The notes under the pieces: model-generated
The model's input: only the letters and a program-made list of their open reading frames with translations
What the model was told of the DNA's origin: nothing
Database searches by the model: none
Position numbers and translations under genes: made by a program
NCBI GenBank assembly: GCA_012862575.1
Contig: BLSF01000080.1
Coordinates: 62,001 to 126,000 of the forward strand
DNA length: 64,000 nucleotides
From: Parietichytrium sp. I65-24A
Taxonomy: Eukaryota; Sar; Bigyra; Thraustochytrida; Thraustochytriidae
Reading direction: 5' to 3'
Part shown: piece by piece, positions 29,529-41,238 of the stretch
Layout: each line of letters begins with the position of its first letter
Numbering within the stretch: the stretch's first letter is position 1

Positions 29529-30136
29529 TTTTTGTGAGCTGCGTTTTCAGCTCCCCAAACACGCAAAGTTAAAAATCACAGAATTCAGAAGAAACACGTA
29601 AATAGGAAAACAACATTACTTTTGTCATCGGTATCGTCTCATGCAGTAGAGACTGCATGAATTCTGGTCACGTTGCCAATACGGGTGTCGAGAAACGAAG
29701 TCTACAAAAGACATCATATATGCCTTTCATGAGAGCACTAATTCGATACGCCGTGCTGAAATTCATGGGAGCCAGTTGCGGAAAACATTTTCGAGATAGA
29801 ATGGTGGTCTCAGATGAAATAAGAGAACTTTCCATCAAAACATTCATCAAATCATCAAATTTCAGTTGAATGAGAGAACAAAAGAACGCCTGGATCGCCT
29901 CGATCGCCTCGATCTCTTACGAAAAAGCAAGCAACATCATTATTATCATATAACTGATCCAACCAAGATCCTTTTTCCAAAGACCAAGAGAGCAGCAAGG
30001 GAGAGCACGAGACCAAGAGAGGCGCGTAAGGAGGAGAGCGGAGTGTACAAGTGTATGAGTGTATGAGTGTATAAGTTTGTGAGTGAACGAGTGAACGAGT
30101 GAACGAGTGTACGAGCGGAGCAATTGAAAGAAAGAG
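29529..30136. other. Intergenic region between two plus-strand genes
   Basis: Holds the desaturase 3' end and the oligopeptidase leader. A tandem GATCGCCTC repeat lies near 29890-29912 and a 10-bp-period repeat at 30043-30116. No gene is seen. Confidence 0.55.
30043..30116. repeat. Tandem GAGTGAAC / GAGTGTAT repeat in oligopeptidase leader
   Basis: Imperfect units of 8-10 bp (GAGTGTATGA, GAGTGAACGA) run to within 21 bp of the oligopeptidase start codon. Confidence 0.8.
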
Positions 30137-32502
30137 ATGAGTTTGGCGAGCGTTATGTCGCATCCGAAGACGCCTCTGGCGGTGTTTGCAGTGGCCACAG
30201 GGGCGTTGCTGGGAAGAGTGGTGCGGCGGTTCCACTCAAAGGCACACGTTCGGCCTCCGACTGCCAAAGTGGACGGCAAGAGCGTGCCGTTTGGCGTGTG
30301 GGGCGAGGAGAATAGGGGTGAAAACCCAATGAGTCCGCCGAAAATGGTGTATGACCCGTTCTTCTGGATGCGCGACGACGACAGAAAGGATCCGGAAGTG
30401 ATTGGACACCTAGAGAAGGAGAACGCCTACTGTGCAGCCAAGACGCAGCATCTCCTCCCCTTGAGAGACAAGGTATACAAAGACTTTCTGAGCCACATCA
30501 AGGAAACGGACGAGAGCACCCCGACACCCCATGGAGATTACGAGTACTACTCGCGGACCGTGGAGGGATCGTCGTATCGAATCTATTGCCGCAAGCCGAA
30601 AGGATCGACACAGGAGCAGGTTTTGTTGGACATGAACGAGGTGGCAAAGGGAAAAAAGCACTGCGACCTCGGCGACTTTTCGGTATCCCCTGATCATAGC
30701 ATCCTTGCGTACACATTGGATGAAAGCGGTTACGAAACCTACAATGCTTATTTCAAGGACCTCAAGACCGGAAACCTCATCAAAGAAACTCTTCCGGAGC
30801 TAACTGGCGCTATTGCGTGGGGCAAAGACAACAGCTGTGTCTTTTACTCCGTGCATGACGACGCCCACCGCCCTTTCAAGCTCTTTAGGCATGAGATGGG
30901 AACGGACTGCAGCACGGATAAACTCTTGCTAACCGAGCTCGACGAGATGTGGTGGCTTGGCTTTGATAGGAGTCTAAGTGGCCGATTCTTGTTTGCAGAG
31001 GTCGGCACGGCAGAGTCGAGCGAAATCTACTTCTTAGATCTCGACAAGGGCAAGGACGCGGAGCTTACCATGGTATTGGCACGAGAGGAGATGCATGAGT
31101 ATTTTCTTGATCACACAGGCGATCGATTCTATATCCTTTCCAATGCCGATGGCGCCAAAAATCGCAAGCTGTTTTACACTTCAATTGAGAAACCTCAGAG
31201 AGAATTTTGGCAGGAGGTTCAACCGTACGATGAAAATCTTTACTTTACTGGCCTCAAGTGCATGGAGAAAAAAGTGATTGTGCAAGGGCGTCAAGGTGGC
31301 TTCAGCTGTATATGGCTCCTTGATCCAGCTACCCACAAGATGGAAAAGCTTACTGGATTCCCTGAACCAGTGGCCACGGTTCACACAAGCGCAAACCGAG
31401 AATTCAACTCGGATGTGGTCAGGGTTCGTTATTGCTCTCTGGTTACACCAGATACCATCTATGACGCTGACTTGAAAACGAAGGCCCTTAAAGTAATCAA
31501 GGCCAAAGATGTGCCAAATTACGACAAATCCCTCTACGTCTCAGAGCGGCTCTTCGCCATTGGCCACGATGGCGTGAAAATTCCAATGTCTATGGTTTAC
31601 AAGCGCGGAACTAGCTTTGAGGAGAGCGGGGGGAAAAGACAGCCAGGACCACTGTTCTTGGACGGGTACGGCTCATACGGGAGCTGCAACGAGCCAGACT
31701 TTTCCAGTGTCTACATCTCTTTGATGGATCAAGGAGTCGCAATCGTCCACTGCCACATTCGTGGTGGCGCAGAGATGGGCCGCACATGGTATGAGGACCA
31801 AGGCAAGTATTTGACCAAGAAGAACACGTTTAAGGACTTTATTTCTTGCGCAGAGCACCTGATCAAGGAGAAATACACGAGCAGTGACCTGCTTGCAATT
31901 CACGGACGAAGCGCTGGAGGCCTTTTAATGGGAGCGGTTCTGAACATGGCCCCGCATCTTTTCAAGTGTGCAATTGCTGCAGTTCCGTTCGTCGATATCA
32001 TGAACACAATGTCTGATGCTTCAATTCCTCTGACTTGCACTGAATGGGCGGGTAAGTTTGTTGTGATCTTATTGGATTGGCGAAAATGCTGTTTCTAACA
32101 CGCTCGATATTATTTTGGCAGAATGGGGAAATCCAAACGAGGAAAAGTTCTTTGGGTACATGCAGTCGTACTGCCCGTACTCCAACGTGACCGCACAAGC
32201 CTACCCGGCAATGCTCGTACTCGCAGGCCTTTACGACCCTCGAGGTAAGTTTGTTAAATGCTCAATCTGACTTGTGAATGCCGAGAGTTGCTCACGCTCA
32301 GTGATTGATTGTAGTCGCGTACTGGGAACCAGCAAAGTGGGTTGCACGCCTCCGAGAGAGAAAGACCGACGACAACATCCTTGTTCTCAAGACAGATCTT
32401 GACAGTGGGCACTTTTCTGCAAGTGACCGATACAAGTACTACCGCGAGAAGGCATTCGAGTACGCCTTCATCTTGGACCAGTTGGGTTTGAACAAGCTGT
32501 AA
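30137..32502 (+). CDS. Oligopeptidase B (S9A serine peptidase, 3 exons)
   Basis: A prolyl-oligopeptidase-family serine peptidase of the oligopeptidase B type, which cleaves small peptides after Arg/Lys. Exons are 30137-32051, 32122-32244 and 32315-32502 (both introns 70 bp, GTAAGT...AG, phase 1), giving 741 residues. A hydrophobic N-terminus ([21 protein letters not shown], about 12-32) precedes the domain and suggests membrane or organelle targeting, unlike the cytosolic bacterial and trypanosomatid enzymes. The N-terminal beta-propeller starts near [15 protein letters not shown]. The catalytic domain shows [11 protein letters not shown] with Ser592, [15 protein letters not shown] with the Asp, and [11 protein letters not shown] with the His. 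All triad members are present across the three exons, which supports the splice model. The M13 peptidase gene follows on the same strand. Confidence 0.93.
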
Positions 32503-33100
32503 ACCACTGCTATTGTATCTTCAAGAACAAATTATTTCCTCTTTTCTAGCTACCAGTTGATAGATTGCTTCCACTCGACGTCAAAACACACCGCTAGATT
32601 GCACAATTACCGAACCACGAAAACCCTCTCCACGTTTCTGGAATTCGGAAAACCTTGCGATGCGAGAGGATGCGAGACATGTACAAGTGCATACAACGCC
32701 ACATTAGCCTCTATCGAGATCTATAGTAAAGCACGGTATGCAAGAAGAGAAGAGCAAAAGAATTATCCTGGTCTTCCTTCGCTTTGTTCATCTTGGGAGT
32801 TGACTGTGACTGTGAACATCTGTGAACACTGTGAATCACTGTGAACAACGAAAGATCTAATCTTTCAATCAAAAGATCCTTCATCCGTTTTGACAGTCCC
32901 GATACGGAGTACTGCGCGGAAGAAGAGAGAAGGCCAGCCAGACTTGAGTTGCGACGGCAGCGCAGAGAGTTACAGAAGGTCGGTTCGCTTGCACGCTTGT
33001 ACGCTTGTGCGCTGGGGAAGTGGATATTGGACATTGGACGCTGGGTTTTGGAGAGGCGGAAAAGTCGCGACGAGCAGAGCAGAGCAGAGCAGAGTGGAAA
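32503..33100. other. Intergenic region between two peptidase genes
   Basis: Contains the oligopeptidase 3' end and the M13 leader. A GAGCA pentamer tract (33074-33095) ends five bases before the M13 ATG, and CTGTGAAC units repeat near 32810-32843. No gene is seen. Confidence 0.55.
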
Positions 33101-35296
33101 ATGACAGCGAGGCCGGAGCCGCGAGAGGATTTCTACAACCACGTGAACCATGAGTGGCTGACGGACCCGTCGGTGAAGATCCCCGATGAGTACCCGCGAT
33201 GGGGCAGCTTCATCCAGCTTTTTGACGAGTCGCTGAAGAATCAGATCTCGCTGCTGGAAGAGTTGCTCACGAAGAAGAATCCTTCCGTGGACGAGAAAAA
33301 GCTCGCCATGGTGTGGAATGCGTCGCTAAAGCGATTCGAGGACTGGGAGGCGGGCCGCGGAGACTACAAGGCCATTGAAGAGGAGTTGGACGTGCTGGGA
33401 ACGCAAATGTCGAAGGGTCTCAAGGGGCTGGCGGAGTACTTTGCCCACGCCCAAGAGGTTGGAATCGGATACCCATTTGGGTTTGACAAGGAGTCCAACC
33501 TGGAAGACTCCCAGAACGTGGTGTTGGATTTCTCTCCGAGCGGTACCTCGCTGCCTTCTCGCGACTACTATCTCGACGAGAAGTTCTCCGATCAGCGCGA
33601 GATGTTCGTCAAACACCTCGAGAATGTTGCGAAATTGATTGGCGAGGGCAACCTTCTCGACGATTTTCCAGAGAGAGTGATGCGATTTGAGACCAAACTC
33701 GCGATGATCACCATGAAAAAGGACCAGTCTCGTCAATTCGACAAGTATTACACGATCACGACTCTCGACGATCTCATCAGCAACATCAACAAGCTCCGTT
33801 ACTTGCCCGAAAAGCTGAAGAACTATGCGAGTCACGAGGCCACGGAGGACAAGGATGTCCTTTGCGAGGAGCAGTGCACTGTGGAGGATGATGAATTGGA
33901 AGCCATCAGCACTTTACTCCAAGACGTGTACGAGAACCTCGGATTGCGGAAAGTCATGAAGGAAAATTATTCCAAGAATTACCCTGGGCAGAGTGGCGCA
34001 GAGTTCCGCGTGATGGCGTTCGATGGCGATTACTTTCGACGACTTTTTAAGTTGTTGATTAGAGATGGAAACCAAAAAGACCTGCACGCCTACATGCAGT
34101 ACCGCGTAATCAAAAGCGCCTCCAGTTTCTGCACCAAAGCCCTCGACGAAGAAGTGTTCGACTTTTTCTCTCGCAAATTGAACGGCCAGAACGCTCAAAA
34201 AAGTCCGCAAAAGCGCTCCGTCGCCTTGATTAACGCCTGGTTGGGCGAGCTTTTGGGGAAAATATACGTTGCGCGATACTTTTCCGAAGACGACAAGGCG
34301 ACGGTGACGGGAATGATCAAGGACGTTCTTGCGGTGATGGAGAGCTCAATTTCAAACAACGACTGGCTCACAGATCCGACCAAGGAGAAGGCTCAAGAAA
34401 AGCTGGCGGGATTTTCTATGAAGATTGGGTTCCCGGAAAAGTGGAAGTCGTATGACTCGCTGGAGTTGGAGGAGGGCGACTCCCTCTTTGTGATGGACCA
34501 AAAGGTCACTGCGTTTGAATATCGGACCGAGCTGCTTGCAAAGGTAAATGCACCAAAGGACAAGACCGAGTGGGCTATGACGCCCCAAACGGTGAACGCT
34601 TATTACAGCCCGCTTATGAACGAGATTGTATTCCCTGCTGCCATCATTCAGCCGCCATTCTACGTGAAGAAGGTGGAGGACCTCTTCTTTGAGCTGGACA
34701 GCGAGGAAGCTGCTTGCGAACCGAGCCTCATTTTGACTGCGACAAACTTTGGCGGAATTGGGGCAGTGATTGCCCACGAAATTACGCACGGATTCGACAA
34801 CCAAGGGAAGAAATTCTCTGCCACCGGCAACATCGAAAACTGGTGGACGGAAGAAGACGATGCGCTCTTTGAAGCCAAGAGCCAGATCATGCGGGAGCAA
34901 GCTGAGCTGTGGAAATTCGAGGACAAGCCTGAGGACAGCTCAAAGGGTGTCAAAGTGCACAAAATCAATGGAGAACTTACCTTAGGAGAGAACCTTGCCG
35001 ACCTCGGAGGGATGACTCTAGGCTGCAAAGGCTTGATTAAGCGCCTAGAGGATGAGCAAGTGCCATCCAAGTTCCACCAGCCACTCTTCCGAATTTTCTT
35101 TAAGTCATGGGCGAATATCTGGCGGAGCAAGGAGACAAAAGAATTCATCATCAATCAGCTCAACACCGACCCGCATGCACCGTGCTCGTTTCGTGCAAAC
35201 CTCGTGAAGAATGTCGACAAGTTTTATGACGTTTTCGGGGTCAAGGAAGGCGACAAGATGTACCTGCCGAAGGACATGCGCGTGCAAATGTGGTAG
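33101..35296 (+). CDS. M13 (neprilysin-family) metallopeptidase, soluble type
   Basis: A zinc metallopeptidase of family M13, 731 residues from the ATG at 33101; the frame is open upstream but only from a TTG. The zinc site is complete: HEITH (H559, E560, H563) with the third ligand in ENLADLGGM (E630, D634). The substrate-binding strand NAYYSPLMNEIVFPAAIIQPPFY is typical. The C-terminus ends DMRVQMW, where animal members end in CxVW or CxxW, so the terminal disulphide Cys is missing. The N-terminus enters the family pattern directly (DFYNHVNHEWL) with no signal peptide or TM anchor. The product should therefore be cytosolic or released unconventionally, resembling bacterial PepO-type members. 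It degrades peptides of limited length. It lies just downstream of oligopeptidase B on the same strand. Confidence 0.93.
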   Translation: MTARPEPREDFYNHVNHEWLTDPSVKIPDEYPRWGSFIQLFDESLKNQISLLEELLTKKNPSVDEKKLAMVWNASLKRFEDWEAGRGDYKAIEEELDVLGTQMSKGLKGLAEYFAHAQEVGIGYPFGFDKESNLEDSQNVVLDFSPSGTSLPSRDYYLDEKFSDQREMFVKHLENVAKLIGEGNLLDDFPERVMRFETKLAMITMKKDQSRQFDKYYTITTLDDLISNINKLRYLPEKLKNYASHEATEDKDVLCEEQCTVEDDELEAISTLLQDVYENLGLRKVMKENYSKNYPGQSGAEFRVMAFDGDYFRRLFKLLIRDGNQKDLHAYMQYRVIKSASSFCTKALDEEVFDFFSRKLNGQNAQKSPQKRSVALINAWLGELLGKIYVARYFSEDDKATVTGMIKDVLAVMESSISNNDWLTDPTKEKAQEKLAGFSMKIGFPEKWKSYDSLELEEGDSLFVMDQKVTAFEYRTELLAKVNAPKDKTEWAMTPQTVNAYYSPLMNEIVFPAAIIQPPFYVKKVEDLFFELDSEEAACEPSLILTATNFGGIGAVIAHEITHGFDNQGKKFSATGNIENWWTEEDDALFEAKSQIMREQAELWKFEDKPEDSSKGVKVHKINGELTLGENLADLGGMTLGCKGLIKRLEDEQVPSKFHQPLFRIFFKSWANIWRSKETKEFIINQLNTDPHAPCSFRANLVKNVDKFYDVFGVKEGDKMYLPKDMRVQMW

Positions 35297-35819
35297 TCCA
35301 GGTTCCGTTCTGTGCTGCCAGTCAGCATCGGGGGGACTCTCCTTGGCCTTTGGCCCGAAACCTCTGGATATACATAGTCAGCATATTTTTTATACATTTT
35401 ATATATACCTGGAGTGCCTCGCTTCAGGGTCAAGACAAGATAAAAGTAATAAACGGGGTATTTTTCTTCTCATGCATGTATGTTTAGCATTAACACTCAG
35501 ACCAAGAGCGAGTCCAGACCAAATGTAGAAGTTCTTCGGAAAGACCGAATGCTACATTCATTTATGAAAACAGCAAGGTGCTCATACTCTTGCGTACGCT
35601 TAGGAAAAAAAATTATGTTCTCCTGCTTGACTGAATCGCGCACCTTTCTGAATCTCGGTTCTTGCTGAAAAATTAAGCCAGCTGGTCCTCATTCACAAGT
35701 TTTATTTCAATAATTTTCTCCACCTGTCAAGCAAAATGTGCTCGCATCATCTCAGTAGTAGGTACATTACAAACTTGGCCACTCAGCGCCAATGTGATCC
35801 GAATATGTACTTTTCAGGC
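35297..35819. other. Convergent 3' regions
   Basis: Between the converging M13 and globin genes. An AATAAA at 35448 may serve M13. No gene is seen. Confidence 0.5.
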
Positions 35820-36461
35820 TTACTCGGATCTTCCTGAAGTGCTGCTGTGCATGCTCTCCGCCCTGTCAAAGCTTTCTTTGCTGTCAAGCTTTCCACTCGG
35901 GCGGCGAGAATATGGGATTATCTCCATCATCAGTGTTGCATAGGCGTGCTCCCAGGCAGAGCGAGCTACCTTGGGGAAGTGGAGGGATCCAAGCTTACGC
36001 TCCATCATGTCGATGAGAGTCTCGCCCAGGAAGCCAAAATCCTCGGTACGAACACCGTAGCCAATGTGGCGCTTGGACAGATGCTTGAGCTTCTCGCGCA
36101 AAGTTTTGCGATCGGTGCGGAGAAGTGCCACTGTCGCGGACAAGACTCCGGCGAGGGCCTGAGCTTGCTTATGGAAATCAGAGTTGAAGAGCCTTTCGAG
36201 CTGAGGGTGGCGAATGAACAGCTCTGCGTAGAACTGCTCGAAGAACCACACCAGCGGAGTCTGCGGGAATTCGCTCTTGTCGTTCTTCAGGTAATCCTGG
36301 TACTCGGCATAGTCGCCCGAAGAGAGTGTCTGCCAGACACGCTCAAGCCATTCCTCGCGCTCAGGGTTCAACAGAGGCTTCTTTGGGCAGAAGGCTGGCA
36401 TGGACTTCTTCCAAAAGAAGTTGGACTTGCCTCCCTGTGGCTGAGTCTGTTGATTTCCCAT
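35820..36461 (-). CDS. Globin-domain protein, possibly N-myristoylated
   Basis: A 213-residue single-exon protein. Residues about 33-190 follow the single-domain/flavohaemoglobin-type globin pattern: VWFFEQFYAELFIRHPQLERLF (B-E region), FHKQAQALAG with Gln99 near the distal E7 position, and LKHLSKRHIGYGVRTEDF, in which His132 is the proximal F8 heme ligand. ARSAWEHAYATLMMEII fits helices G-H. The reductase domain of flavohaemoglobins is absent. The start MGNQQTQ fits the N-myristoylation consensus (G2, T6), and the basic Pro/Lys-rich stretch after it (KKSMPAFCPKKP) would favour membrane association. The C-terminal tail is polar and Ser-rich. A role in oxygen or NO sensing or detoxification is inferred from family only. 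Confidence 0.82.
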   Translation of the reverse strand: MGNQQTQPQGGKSNFFWKKSMPAFCPKKPLLNPEREEWLERVWQTLSSGDYAEYQDYLKNDKSEFPQTPLVWFFEQFYAELFIRHPQLERLFNSDFHKQAQALAGVLSATVALLRTDRKTLREKLKHLSKRHIGYGVRTEDFGFLGETLIDMMERKLGSLHFPKVARSAWEHAYATLMMEIIPYSRRPSGKLDSKESFDRAESMHSSTSGRSE

Positions 36462-39400
36462 CTCTCTGTGCTGGTACTTTTCGATAGTATGTTGAGTTGT
36501 TCTGTTTGATGCCGAGCTCTCTTCGAGTCTTCGACTGTTCAGCGCGCGAGTTGAGTTGTTGGTTTGCTCGCTTGGACAAAATGGATAGATGCCTTGTGAT
36601 GAAACAAGATCCCATCACTTGTTGCGCGAGCTATTTCCGTGTAGGTCCCACGGAATGTCCCAGAGCAAAACTCCTACCTCAGCTGTGTGTGCGCCACGGC
36701 GGTGGTCTGCATGTATACTCTATTGCACTTTCGTTTGTCCAAGCTGATTGATGGGGAGCTCAAAGAGCGTCCACCCCGAGGTCATCAAATTGAGGCGGCA
36801 AATTTAGCACGGCAGCTTTTAACAAACCCGCCAGTGCCGGCACTACTGCTGTAAGGCACACCTGTATACTCGGGAAGATTTTGCGAGACTCGCAAAATGT
36901 CGATGATGCCTAGTGATGCATTTGGACTCGCCCGACCTGGTGGCTTCGTTTTGATCTTGGCACATTCTGCTCACAGTAAGTTCCGCCAAATCACCACCTC
37001 GCGAAGTGGCTATGATCAACCTTGGGAACGCACATACCAGGCCACACTTGTTTTGCTTTTCGTCGATTCTCTCGCACATGCGAGGAGTATGACGATTTTT
37101 TTGGCACTCATTTTCAGCACCTCGGTGTGCCAGCTCAAATGCTCTCTTCCGCCCCTCGGTTCACAGTAGTACAGTACCGGTACACAGTTCACAGTTCACA
37201 GTACAGTGCATGGACGCTTCTATTCTCCTCCATAAGTGTCTCATGAAAGCAGGAGCGTTACCCCTACAGGAAAGCCTTGAGAGCGAGGCAGCTTTTGGTA
37301 CACCCATCATCCATCCGCCCAACCAGGCACTCTCACCCACCCACCCACTCGGCACTCGTTGTTCATTCGCTCACTCCGGGCCGTAGAGGTCAGGATAGAT
37401 GAGCCGACTCACAGTCAAGACTGAACAGCAGATGGGTAGGGCAAACCAACCAATGACTGACTCCTGGACCTTTGAGTGGTACCAGTTTATACCGTTTCCA
37501 GGGGCAGCTAACTCCTGGCGGCCCATCGCCACGAAACGTTTTGCAATTGCAACACCACGCCGCGGCATGCGCTAGTCCATTCCGTGGGCTTCAAATTATG
37601 TCGCGCCATGTCTCATTCGTATCATTTGCAAAGTTGGGACCTGCCATGAGTCGGTGGACATGATCCTTTTTATGCAGCTCCGTGGCGTCCGACACTCGAG
37701 GAATCAAACTCGCTCAAGATTGTAACTTTTGACGCTTCTCGTGACGTTCACCACGGCCTCGGGTACTAGCGCCAAGTTCTTGCGCGCCAACTCGACAACC
37801 TCCCGATCCGATCTATTTCTCGTTTCATCTCGTTTCCCCGTTTTCTCTCAATTCGCATTATTATTCCATCTCCATTTGTTATTTGTCACTTGTCGCAGCG
37901 ACGCGGCTTTCTAACCCGTCGCCAAGAAGCTTCTTAACGCTCGCGTTCGCCACCTTCACCACCTTGGCCACAGCAAGCCGGTGGGCCAGTACTACCGTTA
38001 ACGGCTCTCCCCATCTGCCCACCCGTTAGAGATTGTCCATGCTCTGGCTCTTTGGCGGGCGGGTCGCTTGGCAAAATCGAGGCGTGCGAGTGAACGAGTG
38101 AGTGTGAGTGAGTGAGTGGGCTCGGAGGTGGAAAATGGTCGAGTTTGATGGAGGCACCTGGATCTGTCCTGCCGTCGGAAGCGTCCGGTGCACCAGATAC
38201 ATGAAGCAGAACTTCTGAGCTCTGAGTCGGTACTGACTGCGAGTCTCCGACTATTTATTTATCGATGGTTCACAGCTGTCGCCAAGTCGTGCGTCTTGTC
38301 GGGTTTCGCCGTCTCCGTCTCCTATATCCGTCCACACATTCCGACTTGCTTCGAAATGCACTTGGGACTCGGGACTTGGCAATTTTATATACGAGAAAAG
38401 GTGCGTGTACTCTGTGCACTCGCTCGCTCGCTCACGATCAGTACGTGCTACTGCTGTTCTGACTTTCTGATAAATATCTGAGTTTCTGAGTTTTTGGCAT
38501 GCGCAGTCGTGCAGCGCGTCGTCGAGGTCGAAAGTCGAAGGGCCGTGCGAAGGTACATTGGATGCAGGCCGGTTCCGCTGCAGCCAGTTCCGGAGCTTGG
38601 GTTCTTTGATCTGTCTCTATGTCTCTATGTCTCTTGTCTCTTGTCAACCAAAGCGAAGCTGTTTTCTTCTATCCATCATCATCGTCACATCATTCGTCGT
38701 CATGACGCTGTCTGTGGTGAACTCACAGTCACTCTGTCACTCTCCTAACTCCTAACAGTGATGTTAGAAGAACAAAACGAACAGTGTGGCTATTCGTTTG
38801 TTCTGATTGTTCCGATTGTCAAATAACTCTGTTTTGCGGTACCAAACTGCATGCGATGATATCGACTAGTAATGTGCTGCCTACCGCTCTCATTAATGTG
38901 GCTCATTTCACTCTATCAATTGAATCTCTATTGGCACGCATAAGAGTTTTTTAGTCAAGCGCTTTAGCTACTAACGATCTCTGGCTAGTAGTTATTAGCA
39001 TAGCGACTAAGAAAATCCGAGAAACGGAATAGTGTGCACTTCACAGGCGCTTAGAGGTAAGCTCTAACATTAATAAATAAGACTCCGGATCGCAAGTTTT
39101 GCAGGTCAGCACGTAATCACTCCTACGCGCACGAGCTGAAGAGACCGCTGGGCTGGGCTAGCACGTGCTACGTGCTGGCCTAGCGAACGGTCACTTTTCC
39201 CACAGTATTATATTCAGTATTTTACTGTTATGTTATGGAATTGTAGCGCAAGTGCATAGAAGAGAAGTGCAAATCAAGTGTGCATCGCAATAAGCTCATG
39301 GTCCTATTGAGCTTAGTGGGAAAACCATGTTGCAGCAGCACAAAACACCGAGAAATAAGGAGCTTTTCAGAATTTCTTTTTCGATTATTGACGGGTAAGG

Positions 39401-39516
39401 ACTGAGGATTGAAAGTCGAAATTTGCACAGTCAATTCCATTATTAATTCACAGTCATTGACTTGTGAAAAATTGTATTTGGAAAGTTCAATTTCTTCTCC
39501 TGGTAGCCCACAGTAG

Positions 39517-39539
39517 AATCAGCCAAGGGGTGGCTGATT
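39517..39539. repeat. Perfect 9-bp hairpin
   Basis: AATCAGCCA and TGGCTGATT flank a 5-base AGGGG loop inside the 4.8-kb gene-free interval. Confidence 0.65.
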
Positions 39540-39978
39540 TTTGCTAGCGCTACATAGTGCAAAGTATAACACTTTTACCGTATCTACCGGACCTCTCTCA
39601 TTCTTTCATTGTGTCTTTCCTGCAGCTTGTCACACTGTCTGGAACTCTCTCACAGTCCATCAAAAAAAGACAAGCTCGTTAGTGGATGGCTATTGCCTTC
39701 CATAGAAAGGAATTGACAGTCTCGCGTTGACAACAGCGGGCCATCACGGATTGCTATGGTATTGCTTACTCAGCAGTGGCGTAAAATAGTGGTCGCTGTG
39801 GCTCGGTTTAATTCTGCCGGTCCTCCTAGTCTGGTGGTTGGGATATACTATAAATAGAGAACAGGGCGTGTTGCGAAAATTAATCAGCCGAGAGGGATTC
39901 AAAGGAGTAGGTTCTTGACACCGTAAGCGTTGCAATTGTGCCCCCCATGGTCAGCTGGTGAGCCGGTTGAAAGCTGTG

Positions 39979-40100
39979 CCGATTGGCCGATTGCCGAATT
40001 TAGCGGAACGCTTCGTGCTTCGCCATGCATTGCACAGACTTTCCGATTGGCCGTCGCCTTTCCGCTGGCACGCGCTGCGATGCCGCAGGTGATTGGCCCT
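39979..40100. promoter_or_regulatory. Cluster of inverted CCAAT boxes
   Basis: GATTGGC occurs near 39980, 40045 and 40092 in a locally GC-rich patch, a spacing and orientation seen in CCAAT-driven promoters. No gene start is recognised within 1 kb downstream on the plus strand; the GPCR at 41239 is the nearest. Confidence 0.3.
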
Positions 40101-41238
40101 GTGGATCACCAAGTCGGGTGGGTTGAATGAAGCAGAATCAATTTGATCCTGCGTCCCAAACAGATTCTTTGCAAGACGCGCGAGTGGTAAGTTGTGTTTA
40201 GCAGAGTGATTAACGAACACGAACGCAAGCTGAAAAACAAATAAACAAACAAACATGACATGTCGCATGACAAACAACAAGAAACTACAAACAAAGCAAA
40301 GCTTCCGAAAGAAGCAGTTGTTAGACACGGGCGATACGAGCGACTCGAGAGAGGGAGCCTCTGTGAAAGAGAGAGAGAGAGTAGCAGAGCGGAAGAAGCA
40401 GAGACTAGTCAACGTCGAATAAGTCATCCATTCATCATTCATCAGTCATCAGTCATCATTCATCCATTCATCTATCCACCCACCCACCCACTAACCAGCC
40501 CACCCACCCAACCCTACAGTCCAATCGCCCATCCGTCCGTCACCGTCTAAAACTGACGAGTGTGAGTGTGAGTGCGAGTGAGGGCAGCAGGTCTTCCACG
40601 CGTTCCATCCATCTAGTACTCAGTCACTCAGTCACTCAGTCACTCACTCACTCACTCGTTCATACATTGGCTGGTTCGCTGGAGCGAGAGTGGGCGACGG
40701 TGGGTGAGAAACAGAGGTAGGGAGTGTAGTGTACCTTTAGCGAGTAACGTTTTTCTCTGTCGTGCTGTCTGTCATTCTGGCATTCGGTGATTCTGCACAT
40801 CATTCTGCCAGCATACTCCATCCTGAGGCATCCGCAAGGCGTTACAGAGAGGAGGAGCTGAGCCTGAGCCTGAGCCTGAGGACGAGAACGGCAGACAAAA
40901 AAGTTGTGTGATTGTTGTAGGCGGAGATAGAAGGAGCTTGGCAAACCTGGGGTAGCAAGTTGGTTTCTCCGCTTGTCGGCGGTGTGTTTTTGCGTTTTCT
41001 GGTGAAGGTTAAAGGGCTCTCGCTGGTTTGACTTGGGTGAGCACGAAACGGCTGCTGCGATCCGGTGTCATCAAAGCAGAATTTGGTCTGCGCGAAACCG
41101 TAAAGTCGATCACAAAGTCATATCACGGCGGAACAGGCACCGTATCGCTGGCGAACGTTGTCGTGGTAGCCTCGCTCGCAGCTTGACTCGTCGTGCGAAA
41201 GCGTCCAGGCTCTCGGCGACTGCAGTGCGTCAGGGAAG

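Larger units (their letters stand above)
36462..41238. other. Large gene-free interval, 4.8 kb
   Basis: This is the longest interval without a recognisable gene. The longest frame (39951-40442, minus, 163 codons) has no domain pattern. It contains simple repeats (ACAGTTCACAGT near 37180-37205; GTGAGTGAGTG near 38090-38117; CATCATTCATC near 40425-40470; ACTCAGTC at 40612-40660), a hairpin (39517-39539), a 12-bp palindrome with a CACGTG core (39159-39170) and a CCAAT-box cluster (39979-40100). An unrecognised non-coding RNA or a heavily spliced gene cannot be excluded. Confidence 0.5.

Noticed and set aside
39951-40442. 163-codon minus-strand frame in the 4.8-kb gap
   Set aside because: Hydrophobic stretch arises from AAACA-type repeats; no family pattern.
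40425-40660. Regularly spaced short repeats that might suggest a CRISPR array
   Set aside because: They are contiguous tetramer/octamer microsatellites (CATC, ACTCAGTC) without unique spacers, in a eukaryotic genome.
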